From JAKBCQ01 sp021807585 (lineage in GTDB: Bacteria; Planctomycetota; Planctomycetia; Isosphaerales; Isosphaeraceae), in NCBI GenBank assembly GCA_027325115.1, contig DAHWFG010000051.1:1-15855 (forward strand): 15,855 bases of DNA, read 5' to 3'. Of this stretch, positions 1-7,770 are shown one piece after another (within the stretch, counting starts at the first letter, position 1; the number at the start of each line of letters is the position of its first letter). Position numbers and translations under genes: made by a program. The notes beneath the pieces are model-generated. The model ran no database searches, was not told the DNA's origin, and worked only from the letters and a program-made list of their open reading frames with translations.

Positions 1-2
1 CG

Positions 3-1070
3 CCCCATTCTTCTTCGTCGGTTCAACACGTTTCGGCGCGTTCATCGGGATCGAAACCCTTTTTGTATACCTTACCGTCGGGATCGACGTGCCGCACGTG
101 GGACGATTTCTTAACCGTCGCGGCGCAACGTTGGCGCGAGATGTGCGACGAATTGACGTCGGGCAGACTTGAGCGATTCTTGATCTCGATCGGCCGATCC
201 GATCTCGCCCCCGTTGCGGACGAAGGCGAATCGCCCGACGTTCGGCTCGATCGTTGGCTCGACGGCTTGCCCACGACAAAAGCCGCGGTTCCCGAACTCG
301 ACCTTTACCCGACGACGATCAAAATCAAAGCAAGCCGAAAAGGCGGCGGCGGAATCACCAAAGTCACTTTCGTGATCAGCAACACGGGCTATCGGCTGCT
401 TCGATCGAACATAAGAATCGACGCCGATTCCAGAGAATCGCTCCGCGTCCCCGCCGAATTCGAACGCCCGTTCCTCACGATCGACGAGACGACGATTCCG
501 ATCGAAACGACGATCCCCGAAACGCTCGCCGAGCCCGTGCGGTTCGGCCTCGCGGTCGAAAGCAACGGCGGGTCCAAACACATCGATATTTTGATCGAAG
601 CCGCGGATCCCGTCGCGTTCGATCCGCTCGTCGACGATCAAACTGTAGAACATATTGGTTTATTTTCAATCGCCGATTGCTCGTTCGAGCGTCGCTTGGC
701 GCTGTTTTGTATGACCGCGGCGGTTGCGCGGACGCTCGTCGCTTTGGGAGGGGTTTTCGCCGCGGGGTTCGCGGGAACCGCGACGGCGTTCGCGGCGGCG
801 GGTTCGCTTCTGGCGGCCGCGAGCGCGATCGGTCGCAAATCGCCCCGCGATCTTCTTTTCGCGATGGTTGCGGGGGGCGTGGGCGGAATGATCGTCGCCT
901 CGCCCGTGTTTGCGGTCGCCGAGGCGATCGAGCCGATCGCGGGCCGATTGGGCCGAATCGCTCCGATCGCGGTCGCTCTTTGGACGGGGGTCGCCGCGGT
1001 CGCCGCGGTCGTCTCGGTTCGTGTCGTCCCGCCGCGAGAGACCTCCGCCGAACCAACCTCGGCGTCGTGA
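3..1070 (+). CDS. Membrane protein with beta-sandwich domain (5' partial)
   Basis: The frame is open to the left edge, so the true start probably lies outside the window. A TTG at 63 is possible, but it has no convincing ribosome site and residues upstream stay in frame. Numbering from that TTG, residues 11-50 form a helical segment (TWDDFL, then SGRLERFL, then GRSDLA) like the 'GRL..FL...GR' stretches found next to kinase or Hsp70 modules in planctomycete and cyanobacterial proteins. Residues 80-182 look like an Ig-type beta-sandwich: a 'KGGGG...TFVISNTGYRLL' half followed by 'VESNGG...DILIEA'. After about residue 208 there are three or four Ala/Gly/Val-rich membrane segments (212-256, 263-290, 300-322). 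I infer a soluble sensory or binding part on a membrane anchor. The next gene starts 31 bases downstream, so the two may share a transcript. A kinase or chaperone domain could lie to the left but is not visible. I do not recognise the family by name. Confidence 0.72.
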   Translation, partial: PHSSSSVQHVSARSSGSKPFLYTLPSGSTCRTWDDFLTVAAQRWREMCDELTSGRLERFLISIGRSDLAPVADEGESPDVRLDRWLDGLPTTKAAVPELDLYPTTIKIKASRKGGGGITKVTFVISNTGYRLLRSNIRIDADSRESLRVPAEFERPFLTIDETTIPIETTIPETLAEPVRFGLAVESNGGSKHIDILIEAADPVAFDPLVDDQTVEHIGLFSIADCSFERRLALFCMTAAVARTLVALGGVFAAGFAGTATAFAAAGSLLAAASAIGRKSPRDLLFAMVAGGVGGMIVASPVFAVAEAIEPIAGRLGRIAPIAVALWTGVAAVAAVVSVRVVPPRETSAEPTSAS

Positions 1071-1071
1071 A

Positions 1072-1091
1072 TCGCATAAATCTTCATGCGA
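1072..1091 (+). terminator. Small hairpin between the first two genes
   Basis: TCGCAT (1072-1077) and ATGCGA (1086-1091) form a 6-bp perfect stem with an 8-base loop. It starts one base after the TGA at 1068-1070 and ends 10 bases before the next ATG. There is no run of T after it, so it is a weak terminator candidate. It could instead affect translation or mRNA stability of the downstream gene, which lacks a visible Shine-Dalgarno sequence. Confidence 0.3.
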
Positions 1092-1101
1092 GTTTACTTA
1101 G

Positions 1102-3354
1102 ATGAAACAATATTTCATATTTCTTTATATTTCGATCTTCTTGGCGATCGCGATCGGGTCGATCGTTCGGTCGCCGTTCGCCGTCGCGCGGGAGGATCGG
1201 CCGGCTCAGGGAGACGTCGACCGCGCGATCGCACGCGGAGTCGGATTTTTAAAGGCGAATCAACGCGACGACGGGAGCTGGCGGTACGTTTACAACGGCG
1301 ATCATGTTTTGGGAATCACGGCTTTGGCGGGGCTGGCGCTGCTCGAGAACGGAGTTTCGCGCGACGACCGCGCGATCGGTCGCGCCGAGCAGATCGTCCT
1401 TCGGTTCGCCGAGGATTGCGATCAAACTTATGATTTATCGCTCGCGATTTTATTTCTGGCTCGCGTCGAGCCGACTCGCGGAGGGCGCTACGACGATCTG
1501 ATCACGCGGCTCGGCGGCAGGCTCGCCGCCGGGGGACGCGGGGGACTGTGGAATTACAACGTGCCGATCGATCCTGGAACGCCGACGGGCGAGCCGGGAA
1601 TCGTCACCGGAACTCCCGGCGTTAACGAGGGCTCTCCCGGCCGAACGGGGGGAACTCACGGTCGCGCCTCGACGATCCGGAATCGACCGCCGCGACGCAA
1701 AAACGCATCAGATAATGTTCCAGGTGATAACTCGAATACACAATTCGCTCTCCTCGGCCTTTGGGCGGCGAGCCGTCACGGCCTCGACGTGAACGGGGAA
1801 CTGTCCGACATCGACGGACATTTTCGCGATTCGCAAGAATCGACGGGTCGCTGGGGATACCGACCGGGGATCGGCGGTTCGGACGCGATGACGTGCGCGG
1901 GGCTGTTGGGATTGGCGATCGGCGCGTCGCGTCCCGAGCTCGCCGAACGGAGAAGCTCGCGCGCCCGCGGCGCCGATCTCGCCGCCGATCCCGCGTTTCA
2001 AAACGCGCTCCGAGCCGTCGCCGAAGGCGCCCGATCGATCAATCGATCGCAAGATATTTACGCGATATGGTCGCTCGAGCGCGTCTGCGTGGCGCTCGGA
2101 TTGCGCGATCTCGAAGGATTCGATTGGTACGCTCGCGGTGCGAACGTTTTGCTTGCGCGACAAATATCCGACGGCTCTTGGCGCAACGGACGTTGGGGGG
2201 TCCTTCCCGATACGTCGCTGGCGCTACTCTTTCTCCGCAAGGCGAATCTCGCGTTCGAGCTCGATCGCGTCCTCAAGCTCCCCTCGCCGAACGCTCCCAA
2301 AACACCCGACGAAGCCGATCCTTCCATAATCGGGAAATTATATCTAAGTAAAAACATCAGAACGCCGAATTCGAACTCCGCGGGGAAGGATTCGGCGTCG
2401 TCCGAGGGAGACGCGACCGTCGTCGTCAGCGGCGCCGACGAGGCGAAATTCCCCGAGATCGCGGTCGATTTCCTCATCCAAAAACCCGACGGCGAGCCGC
2501 TCGTCGACGCCGTCCAAAATGACATACATGTTTATGAAAACGAACGTGAAATGGAGATCCTCTCGTTCAACGGTCCGTCGGGGTCGACGCCGCGACCGAC
2601 GACGGTCGTCCTCGTCGTCGATAAAAGCAAAAGCATGGAGGACGAAAATCGAATCGACGGGCTCAAGCAGGCGGTCGGCGTGTTTTTGGCGGGCGTGCCT
2701 AAAGGGTCGCGCGTCGCGGTGATCGCGTTCGGCTCCGACGTCGACTTGATCGCCCCCTTCGGCGACGATTACCAGGCGATCCGAACCGCGGTCGACGCGC
2801 TCAAGCCCGAAGGCGCCACCCGCTATTACGACGCCGTCACCCGCGCCCTCGAAATGCTCTCGCACGAAAAAGGCCGCCGCGCCGTCCTCGCTCTCACCGA
2901 CGGCGAAGACACCTTCAGCCGCGACGCCACGCTCGATTCCTCCGCCAATCTCGCGATCAAACTCGGCCTCCCCGTCCACACGCTCGGGCTCGGCGGCGAC
3001 GACGAAATCGCGAGCGTAGACCTCAAAGAACTGGCGCGGAGAACCCGCGGAACGTATTACCCCGCGAAACGCGTCGAAGATCTCAAATCGATTTATCAAG
3101 AACTGGCGCGAAATCTAAAAAACAGTTACTCGCTTGTTTATAAAACCGATCGTCGATTACCCGACGGAACGTTGCGGCCGATCAAGGTGTCTTACCGCAC
3201 GGGAAGAAACTTCGGTAAAACCGAGGTCTTCATCCGCGGCATGGTCGTCCCCGCGGCGGGCCCTCGCGGCCTTTTCCTCTTCCTCCTCGCGTGCCTCGTC
3301 GCGCTCGCGATCGCTCCCGGGATCCTTAAAAATCGCGGCGCCACGACCCATTGA
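1102..3354 (+). CDS. Secreted toroid (prenyltransferase-like) and VWFA fusion protein
   Basis: A 750-residue exported protein. Residues 1-29 are a signal peptide ending AVA. Residues 36-160 and about 205-400 carry repeats of the prenyltransferase/squalene-cyclase alpha-alpha toroid type (GVGFLKANQRDDGSW, STGRWGYRPG, LLARQISDGSW). A Gly/Pro/Thr/Arg-rich linker near 160-205 separates the two halves. Residues 450-490 match the strand region that precedes VWFA-related domains (DIHVYENEREMEILSF). The VWA domain follows with a complete metal site: D507, S509, S511 (DKSKS), T573 and D600 (TDGED). Residues 723-742 are a C-terminal membrane helix, followed by a short basic tail. The protein is therefore likely outside the cytoplasm and tethered at its end. 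VWA domains of this type usually bind proteins; the toroid here is probably structural or binding, since no terpene-cyclase DXDD motif is seen. The ATG at 1102 is chosen because it opens directly on the signal peptide. It may be cotranscribed with the upstream membrane protein. Confidence 0.9.
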   Translation: MKQYFIFLYISIFLAIAIGSIVRSPFAVAREDRPAQGDVDRAIARGVGFLKANQRDDGSWRYVYNGDHVLGITALAGLALLENGVSRDDRAIGRAEQIVLRFAEDCDQTYDLSLAILFLARVEPTRGGRYDDLITRLGGRLAAGGRGGLWNYNVPIDPGTPTGEPGIVTGTPGVNEGSPGRTGGTHGRASTIRNRPPRRKNASDNVPGDNSNTQFALLGLWAASRHGLDVNGELSDIDGHFRDSQESTGRWGYRPGIGGSDAMTCAGLLGLAIGASRPELAERRSSRARGADLAADPAFQNALRAVAEGARSINRSQDIYAIWSLERVCVALGLRDLEGFDWYARGANVLLARQISDGSWRNGRWGVLPDTSLALLFLRKANLAFELDRVLKLPSPNAPKTPDEADPSIIGKLYLSKNIRTPNSNSAGKDSASSEGDATVVVSGADEAKFPEIAVDFLIQKPDGEPLVDAVQNDIHVYENEREMEILSFNGPSGSTPRPTTVVLVVDKSKSMEDENRIDGLKQAVGVFLAGVPKGSRVAVIAFGSDVDLIAPFGDDYQAIRTAVDALKPEGATRYYDAVTRALEMLSHEKGRRAVLALTDGEDTFSRDATLDSSANLAIKLGLPVHTLGLGGDDEIASVDLKELARRTRGTYYPAKRVEDLKSIYQELARNLKNSYSLVYKTDRRLPDGTLRPIKVSYRTGRNFGKTEVFIRGMVVPAAGPRGLFLFLLACLVALAIAPGILKNRGATTH

Positions 3355-3392
3355 ACATGATATATTATTATACACCGACCCCACCCCGACCG

Positions 3393-3470
3393 TCCCCGCA
3401 CGCGGGGAGGGAGCTAAATTCATATGATCGTATTTCCGAGATCGGCCCTTCCCCCCAGCTTGCGGGGGGA
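3393..3470. repeat. Two GC-rich hairpins in a convergent gap
   Basis: TCCCCG/CGGGGA (3393-3408, loop CACG) and TCCCCCC/GGGGGGA (3450-3470, 7-base loop) are two stem-loops about 40 bases apart, with similar C-rich left arms and G-rich right arms. They lie between the convergent ends of the VWA gene and hisG. Neither has a following T-run, so they resemble REP-like dispersed elements or factor-assisted bidirectional stops more than a classical terminator. Confidence 0.4.
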
Positions 3471-3607
3471 TCGAGCGGGGTCGACAAGGCGATCGAATCG
3501 ACATTCATCGCTTGAACCCTCTCGCGGCGCTCGGTTCCGGATGATTCTCAACGCCGCTCATAAGGCGCATTGATATTAACAAGCCGAGCTCCGTCGAATC
3601 CCGTCTA

Positions 3608-4672
3608 TCAATTTGTAATGGATTCTGATTGTTTTTTCTCAAGCGTGTATGTTAGTTGATTAAATGTTGATTTTGTGTCGCGGTCGTAAACGAACCGCGC
3701 CGAAAGACCGACGATCCTGCCCGCTCCCAGGCGAAAGAGGGGGCCGCGGCACGCCGCGATCCGTCCCTCGGGAATCAGCGCCGTGACGCGCCACGCGGGT
3801 CGACCGTGATCGTCCCAAACGTCGCCGCGACAAACGTGCCGAGCTCCCGATTCGATCAGATAAGAAGCGACGGCCTCGGGGGTTCTGGGATCGAAGCGAT
3901 CGACCCCTTCGGCGGGTCCTCCCACGACCTCAAGATGCCGCATGTCTTCGGAACCCCGCACGCCGTCGATCGCGTCGAGCAGTATCGCGAGTTCCCCCTC
4001 GTCCCCCTCGGCGACGAGCGACCTCAGCGACGGAGCGTGGCCGATCAAACACGCCGCCGATTCAAGAACCGTCCCGGCCTTGATCTCGCGGAGCCTGTTC
4101 TCTTTAAGAGTCACCCCCGAGCTCGTCAGGTCGACGATCACGTCGGCGATTCCCAGACTCGGCTGGGGCTCGAGAGCGCCTTCGGATTCAATAATTCGAT
4201 AATGATAGATCCCATATTGACGAAAATAGGTTCGCGTGAGCGCCGGATACTTGGTCGCGACACGAAACGCCCTACCCCCCGCTTTGAATTCGGCCGCGAG
4301 ATCGGCGAGATCGAGGATATGCGCGACGTCGACCCAGCTTTCGGGAACCGCGACGACGAGCCTGCACGCGCCGTAGCCGAGATCGGCCGAGACGACCGCG
4401 GCGTCGCACGATTCGGCGGCGCGCTCGGCGTAAACGTCGTATCCCGTCACCCCCAAAACGCACCGCCCCTCATGCACCTGAGCCACGATATCGGTCGGCC
4501 GCATGAAGATGACGCGAAACCTCGGCCTGCCGGAAATCGAGGCCTCGTATTGCCGGTCGTTCCCCCGGCGAATCTTATACCCCGACGATCGCAGCAGATC
4601 GACCGCCCCCTCGTGCAACTGCCCCTTCGAGGGTAACGCGATCCGAATGATTTCAATCTTGTTATGTGTCAT
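3608..4672 (-). CDS. hisG: ATP phosphoribosyltransferase catalytic subunit
   Basis: Catalyses the first, committed step of histidine synthesis: ATP plus PRPP gives phosphoribosyl-ATP. It is cytoplasmic. The protein has 354 residues. Recognisable parts are the N-terminal IALPSKGQL (residues 10-19), FMRPTDI near 56-62, GVTGYD (74-79), VATKYPALTR (138-147) and the PRPP loop DLTSSGVT (181-188) followed by LKENRL. The catalytic part ends near residue 215. About 120 further residues follow, including 'AWRVTALIPEGRI...LGAGRIV' (293-321), which resembles the ACT-like regulatory domain of long-form HisG, but the segment before it (240-290) does not look like the standard sequence. The last 20 residues are polar and probably disordered. 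Long-form HisG normally works without HisZ, yet hisZ ends only 12 bases upstream. No Shine-Dalgarno sequence precedes the ATG, so translation is probably coupled to hisZ. Confidence 0.94.
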   Translation of the reverse strand: MTHNKIEIIRIALPSKGQLHEGAVDLLRSSGYKIRRGNDRQYEASISGRPRFRVIFMRPTDIVAQVHEGRCVLGVTGYDVYAERAAESCDAAVVSADLGYGACRLVVAVPESWVDVAHILDLADLAAEFKAGGRAFRVATKYPALTRTYFRQYGIYHYRIIESEGALEPQPSLGIADVIVDLTSSGVTLKENRLREIKAGTVLESAACLIGHAPSLRSLVAEGDEGELAILLDAIDGVRGSEDMRHLEVVGGPAEGVDRFDPRTPEAVASYLIESGARHVCRGDVWDDHGRPAWRVTALIPEGRIAACRGPLFRLGAGRIVGLSARFVYDRDTKSTFNQLTYTLEKKQSESITN

Positions 4673-4684
4673 TATTTTGATTCG

Positions 4685-6223
4685 TTAAAGATTCTCAATC
4701 TTTTGTTCGAGAATCGATCCGGCCGCGTCGATCGGACCCGATACGTAGGCGAGCGATCCCGCGCGATGTTCCCGCGCCCGGTTCACCGCCGCCGCGACCG
4801 ATCCGATCGGCTCGTGACACGCGATCGCCCGCGATCCCGCGTCGCGAAGCCGGCGCGCGTGCCTGATCGCTTCGATCGTCATCCCCGCGCTCGCCGCGAC
4901 GACGAGCGTCGCCGAGCGATCAATCGCGTTATGCTCGCGTTTTTGACCCTGAAGATTGAGCACATGCGCGAGCCTTTCGAGACCGAGCGCGAAGCCGACC
5001 CCGCTCGCGTCGCGGTCGCTCCCGAGCACCCGCGCCAGGCCGTCGTAACGCCCTCCGCCGCACACCTCGACCTTCCCCTCGGTCGTCGCCGCGACGACGT
5101 CGAAAATCATCCCCGAGTAAAAGCCGATTCCCCGGCCGAAACCAAGATCGAGCTCGATCCGATCGGCGTCGACCCCGTGCGCGATCGTCGCCGAAACGAT
5201 CCCCTCGATCTCGGCGATCGAATTCGAGGCGCTCTCGCCTAATCGCTTTTTTAAAAGTGATAGAGCATGATGTGCCGATCCTTTGATCGCCGCGAGCTCG
5301 CGGATTCGCTCGCGCAAATTCGAAACCCCGCCGGAAAGCGTCCGAGCCAGCTCCCACTTCCTCCTCATCCTGTCCAAAACCTCGGTCGCCGACCGTCGCC
5401 CCGATACCTCGGGAACGAGCGTGCGAAACAGCCGATCGATCTCGGACTCGGCGTCGGGAACCGAAGCCCCGGCGGACTCGGTCCCCGAGGTCGAAGCGTC
5501 GGGGCTTGAATCGCCTTCGGATCGCGCCGCGGGATCGCTCGCGCCTTCGCCCGATTCCAGACGAATCAACAGTTGATTGAGCCCCGTTTCAAGCGCCTCG
5601 ACGTTGTCGCCCGATCCCGCGGCGTCGGCGAGCATCTCGATCAGCGTGCTTCGAGCCGATCGAGGCAAGCCCGATCGCTCGAACACCTCTTGAATCAAGC
5701 CGACATGACCGATGCGTATCTTCGCATCTTTTAATCCCGTCGCCGCCAGCGACCAATCCGCCAAAGCGATGATCTCGCCGTCGGCCGCGGCGCCCGCGGC
5801 GCCCAACAGCTCGACCCCCGCCTGCTCGAACTCGCGCAGCACCCCCGCGGTCGGCGTCTCATACCGAAACACCGGCCCCGACGTGCTCACCCGCCAGGGA
5901 ACACGCGGCGCGTCGGAGATCGCCGCGTAAGCCCGCACCACGCTCGCCGTCAGCTCGGGCCGAAGACACAACCGCGCGTCGCTTTGATGATCAAACGCAA
6001 GTTCATATAACTTGGAAACGATCGCCGCGCCGCTCTTCCGCTCGTGAAGCTCGGTGTATTCAAGCACCGGCGTGCTCATCGGCTCGTAACCCGCGAGCGC
6101 GAACCGGTCGAAAAGCCGGCGCGAAAGCTCGGCGATCACCGCGAACTCCCGCGGCGGTCGATCCGACGTCCCGCGGACCGGATCAATCGGACGCTCGTAA
6201 ACATGCTCGGGGAAAGAACTCAC
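4685..6223 (-). CDS. hisZ: ATP phosphoribosyltransferase regulatory subunit
   Basis: A class II aminoacyl-tRNA synthetase-like protein of 512 residues, assigned as HisZ, which binds HisG and makes it responsive to histidine. It has a motif 2-like segment (PVFRYETPTAGVLREFEQAG, 117-136), GRGIGFYSG (363-371) where true HisRS has RGLDYYTG, CGGGRYDGLA (388-397) and a motif 3-like GVGFALGLERL (408-418). The loss of the RGLDYY signature and the neighbouring genuine hisS argue against a charging enzyme. It is longer than the usual roughly 390 residues. The excess includes a Ser/Glu/Ala/Pro-rich stretch near 222-262, a helical segment to about 340, and a short anticodon-domain-like tail (436-500). 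The start is GTG with a G-run 8 bases upstream (complement of 6231-6235). It lies 74 bases after hisS and 12 before hisG. A second, divergent HisRS remains a less likely reading. Confidence 0.88.
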   Translation of the reverse strand: MSSFPEHVYERPIDPVRGTSDRPPREFAVIAELSRRLFDRFALAGYEPMSTPVLEYTELHERKSGAAIVSKLYELAFDHQSDARLCLRPELTASVVRAYAAISDAPRVPWRVSTSGPVFRYETPTAGVLREFEQAGVELLGAAGAAADGEIIALADWSLAATGLKDAKIRIGHVGLIQEVFERSGLPRSARSTLIEMLADAAGSGDNVEALETGLNQLLIRLESGEGASDPAARSEGDSSPDASTSGTESAGASVPDAESEIDRLFRTLVPEVSGRRSATEVLDRMRRKWELARTLSGGVSNLRERIRELAAIKGSAHHALSLLKKRLGESASNSIAEIEGIVSATIAHGVDADRIELDLGFGRGIGFYSGMIFDVVAATTEGKVEVCGGGRYDGLARVLGSDRDASGVGFALGLERLAHVLNLQGQKREHNAIDRSATLVVAASAGMTIEAIRHARRLRDAGSRAIACHEPIGSVAAAVNRAREHRAGSLAYVSGPIDAAGSILEQKIENL

Positions 6224-6297
6224 AGGTTCGCCCCCGTCTGTATACTCGATTCAATAAACATAGATATCTCTAATCGTACTGTCATCAAAAAGGTCGC

Positions 6298-7770
6298 TTA
6301 TCTTGCCGCGCCGATCGCCGCGATCGCCTCGTCCTCGAGTCGATCGAGCGGCAAATCCTTGCGCTCTTTTCGCGTGTTCAGATCGCGTAAATTGAACGTT
6401 CCCCGCGCCGCTTCGTCGGGCCCGACGATCACCGCGAACGCGCGCCCGCGAGCGCTTCCGTAACCAAGCTGTTTCCCCATCGCGATCGGATCGGGATAAA
6501 CCTCGGCGGCGATCCCGCGCAACCGCAACCGCGCCGCGATCGAAGCCGATACCCGCGCGTCGACGCCGGGAAATTGGACGACGAGAACCCCGCCCGCGTT
6601 CGCCTGATCTTTCAACATGCCGGCCTCGTCCATCAGGGCCGTCAGCCGATCGAGCCCGATCGAAGCACCGACCCCAGGTATCCGCCGGCTTGTGAACAAT
6701 CCCGCGAGATTATCATATCTTCCGCCCGAACTGACGCTGCCGAATCGCTCCCAGCCCGTCACCGTCGTTTCAAATACGACTCCCGTGTAATAATCGAGCC
6801 CGCGAGCGAGCGCCAAATCGACCCGCACCCGCCGCTCGGGAACGCCCACCGCCTCTAGCAGATTAAGGATCGTCCGCATATTCTCGATCCCCGCGACCGC
6901 GTTGGGAAAATCTCGCACAATCCCCGCGGCGTAATCGAGAGCGTCGTATCGCCCCTTGCCCGCCTCGACGAAATCGAGCAACCGATCGGCCTGATCCAAA
7001 TCCAGCGGAGGCTCTTCGGGAACCTCGGATCGCGTCTCCGTCAAGGCTTGCTCATTTTTATCGGACGTTAAATCATTGATCTGAGGCTTCGACACGTTTT
7101 TGTCGGCCGCCGAATCGTCGCCGGAATCCTCCGCTTTTCTCCTCGAACGTCCGGTCAATTCGTTTCGTACGCCTTCGCGACCGATCTTGGTCAGTTTATC
7201 GAGCGACCTGAGCACCGCGGCGGATCGACCTCCCGCGGCGATCGACTCCAAAAACCCGTCGAGGATTTTGCGATTATTGATCGCGATCGTGAACTCGGGA
7301 ATGCCCGCGGCCGCGAGCGACTCGTGAATGACATGCGCCGTCTCGGCGTCGGCAATGACGCTTTCGGTTCCAAGGATGTCGAAATCGCACTGCACGAATT
7401 CGCGAAAGCGACCTTTGGCGGGTCGTTCGCCGCGAAACACCGAGCCGATCGCGTACCGTTTGAACGGGACGCCGAGTTCATCGATGTGTTTGGAGATGAA
7501 CCGAGCCAACGGGACGGTGAGATCGAACCGGAGCGCGAGTTCGCCCCGTTCGCCCCCTTTGTTGACGACCTCGAAGATCTGGCGGAGGACTTCATCGGAT
7601 CCCGCGCCTTTGCCCGTGAGGACGTCCATGCGTTCGATGTGCGGCGTCTCGATCGGCGTGAACCCGAACGACGCGAACACGGCGCGGAACGTCGACGTCA
7701 ATCGCTCGCGAGGGACCGCGACCGAGGGCCCCAAATCGCGCAGGCCGCTCGCCGTGCGAGGATCGATCAT
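6298..7770 (-). CDS. hisS: Histidyl-tRNA synthetase
   Basis: Charges tRNA-His with histidine in the cytoplasm, via histidyl-adenylate. The protein has 490 residues. Class II motif 2 is clear (VFRGERPAKGRFREFVQCD, 111-129), as are the histidine-specific signatures LARGLDYYTG (321-330) and SSGGRYDNL (347-355), and motif 3 (GVGASIGLDRL, 366-376). An anticodon-binding domain follows from about 393 (VLVVQF, then GRAFAVIVGPDEA). Bacterial HisRS is usually 420-460 residues; the extra length is mostly an acidic, Lys/Ser/Asp-rich insert near 207-252 inside the insertion-domain region. The ATG has a good ribosome site, AGGAAG on the minus strand (complement of 7781-7786) ten bases upstream. It is the first gene of the apparent hisS-hisZ-hisG unit. 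Confidence 0.95.
   Translation of the reverse strand: MIDPRTASGLRDLGPSVAVPRERLTSTFRAVFASFGFTPIETPHIERMDVLTGKGAGSDEVLRQIFEVVNKGGERGELALRFDLTVPLARFISKHIDELGVPFKRYAIGSVFRGERPAKGRFREFVQCDFDILGTESVIADAETAHVIHESLAAAGIPEFTIAINNRKILDGFLESIAAGGRSAAVLRSLDKLTKIGREGVRNELTGRSRRKAEDSGDDSAADKNVSKPQINDLTSDKNEQALTETRSEVPEEPPLDLDQADRLLDFVEAGKGRYDALDYAAGIVRDFPNAVAGIENMRTILNLLEAVGVPERRVRVDLALARGLDYYTGVVFETTVTGWERFGSVSSGGRYDNLAGLFTSRRIPGVGASIGLDRLTALMDEAGMLKDQANAGGVLVVQFPGVDARVSASIAARLRLRGIAAEVYPDPIAMGKQLGYGSARGRAFAVIVGPDEAARGTFNLRDLNTRKERKDLPLDRLEDEAIAAIGAAR

Noticed and set aside
254..1105. Plus-strand frame coding an Arg-rich product, and similar minus-strand frames at 475-1077 and 638-1087
   Set aside because: Very Arg- or Ala/Pro-rich frame shadows of the membrane protein gene, without domains or ribosome sites.
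2344..3099. Minus-strand 251-codon frame
   Set aside because: Antisense to the VWA domain, whose metal-site residues are intact; no family resemblance.
3806..4636. Plus-strand 276-codon frame
   Set aside because: Antisense to hisG, which has all its family motifs.
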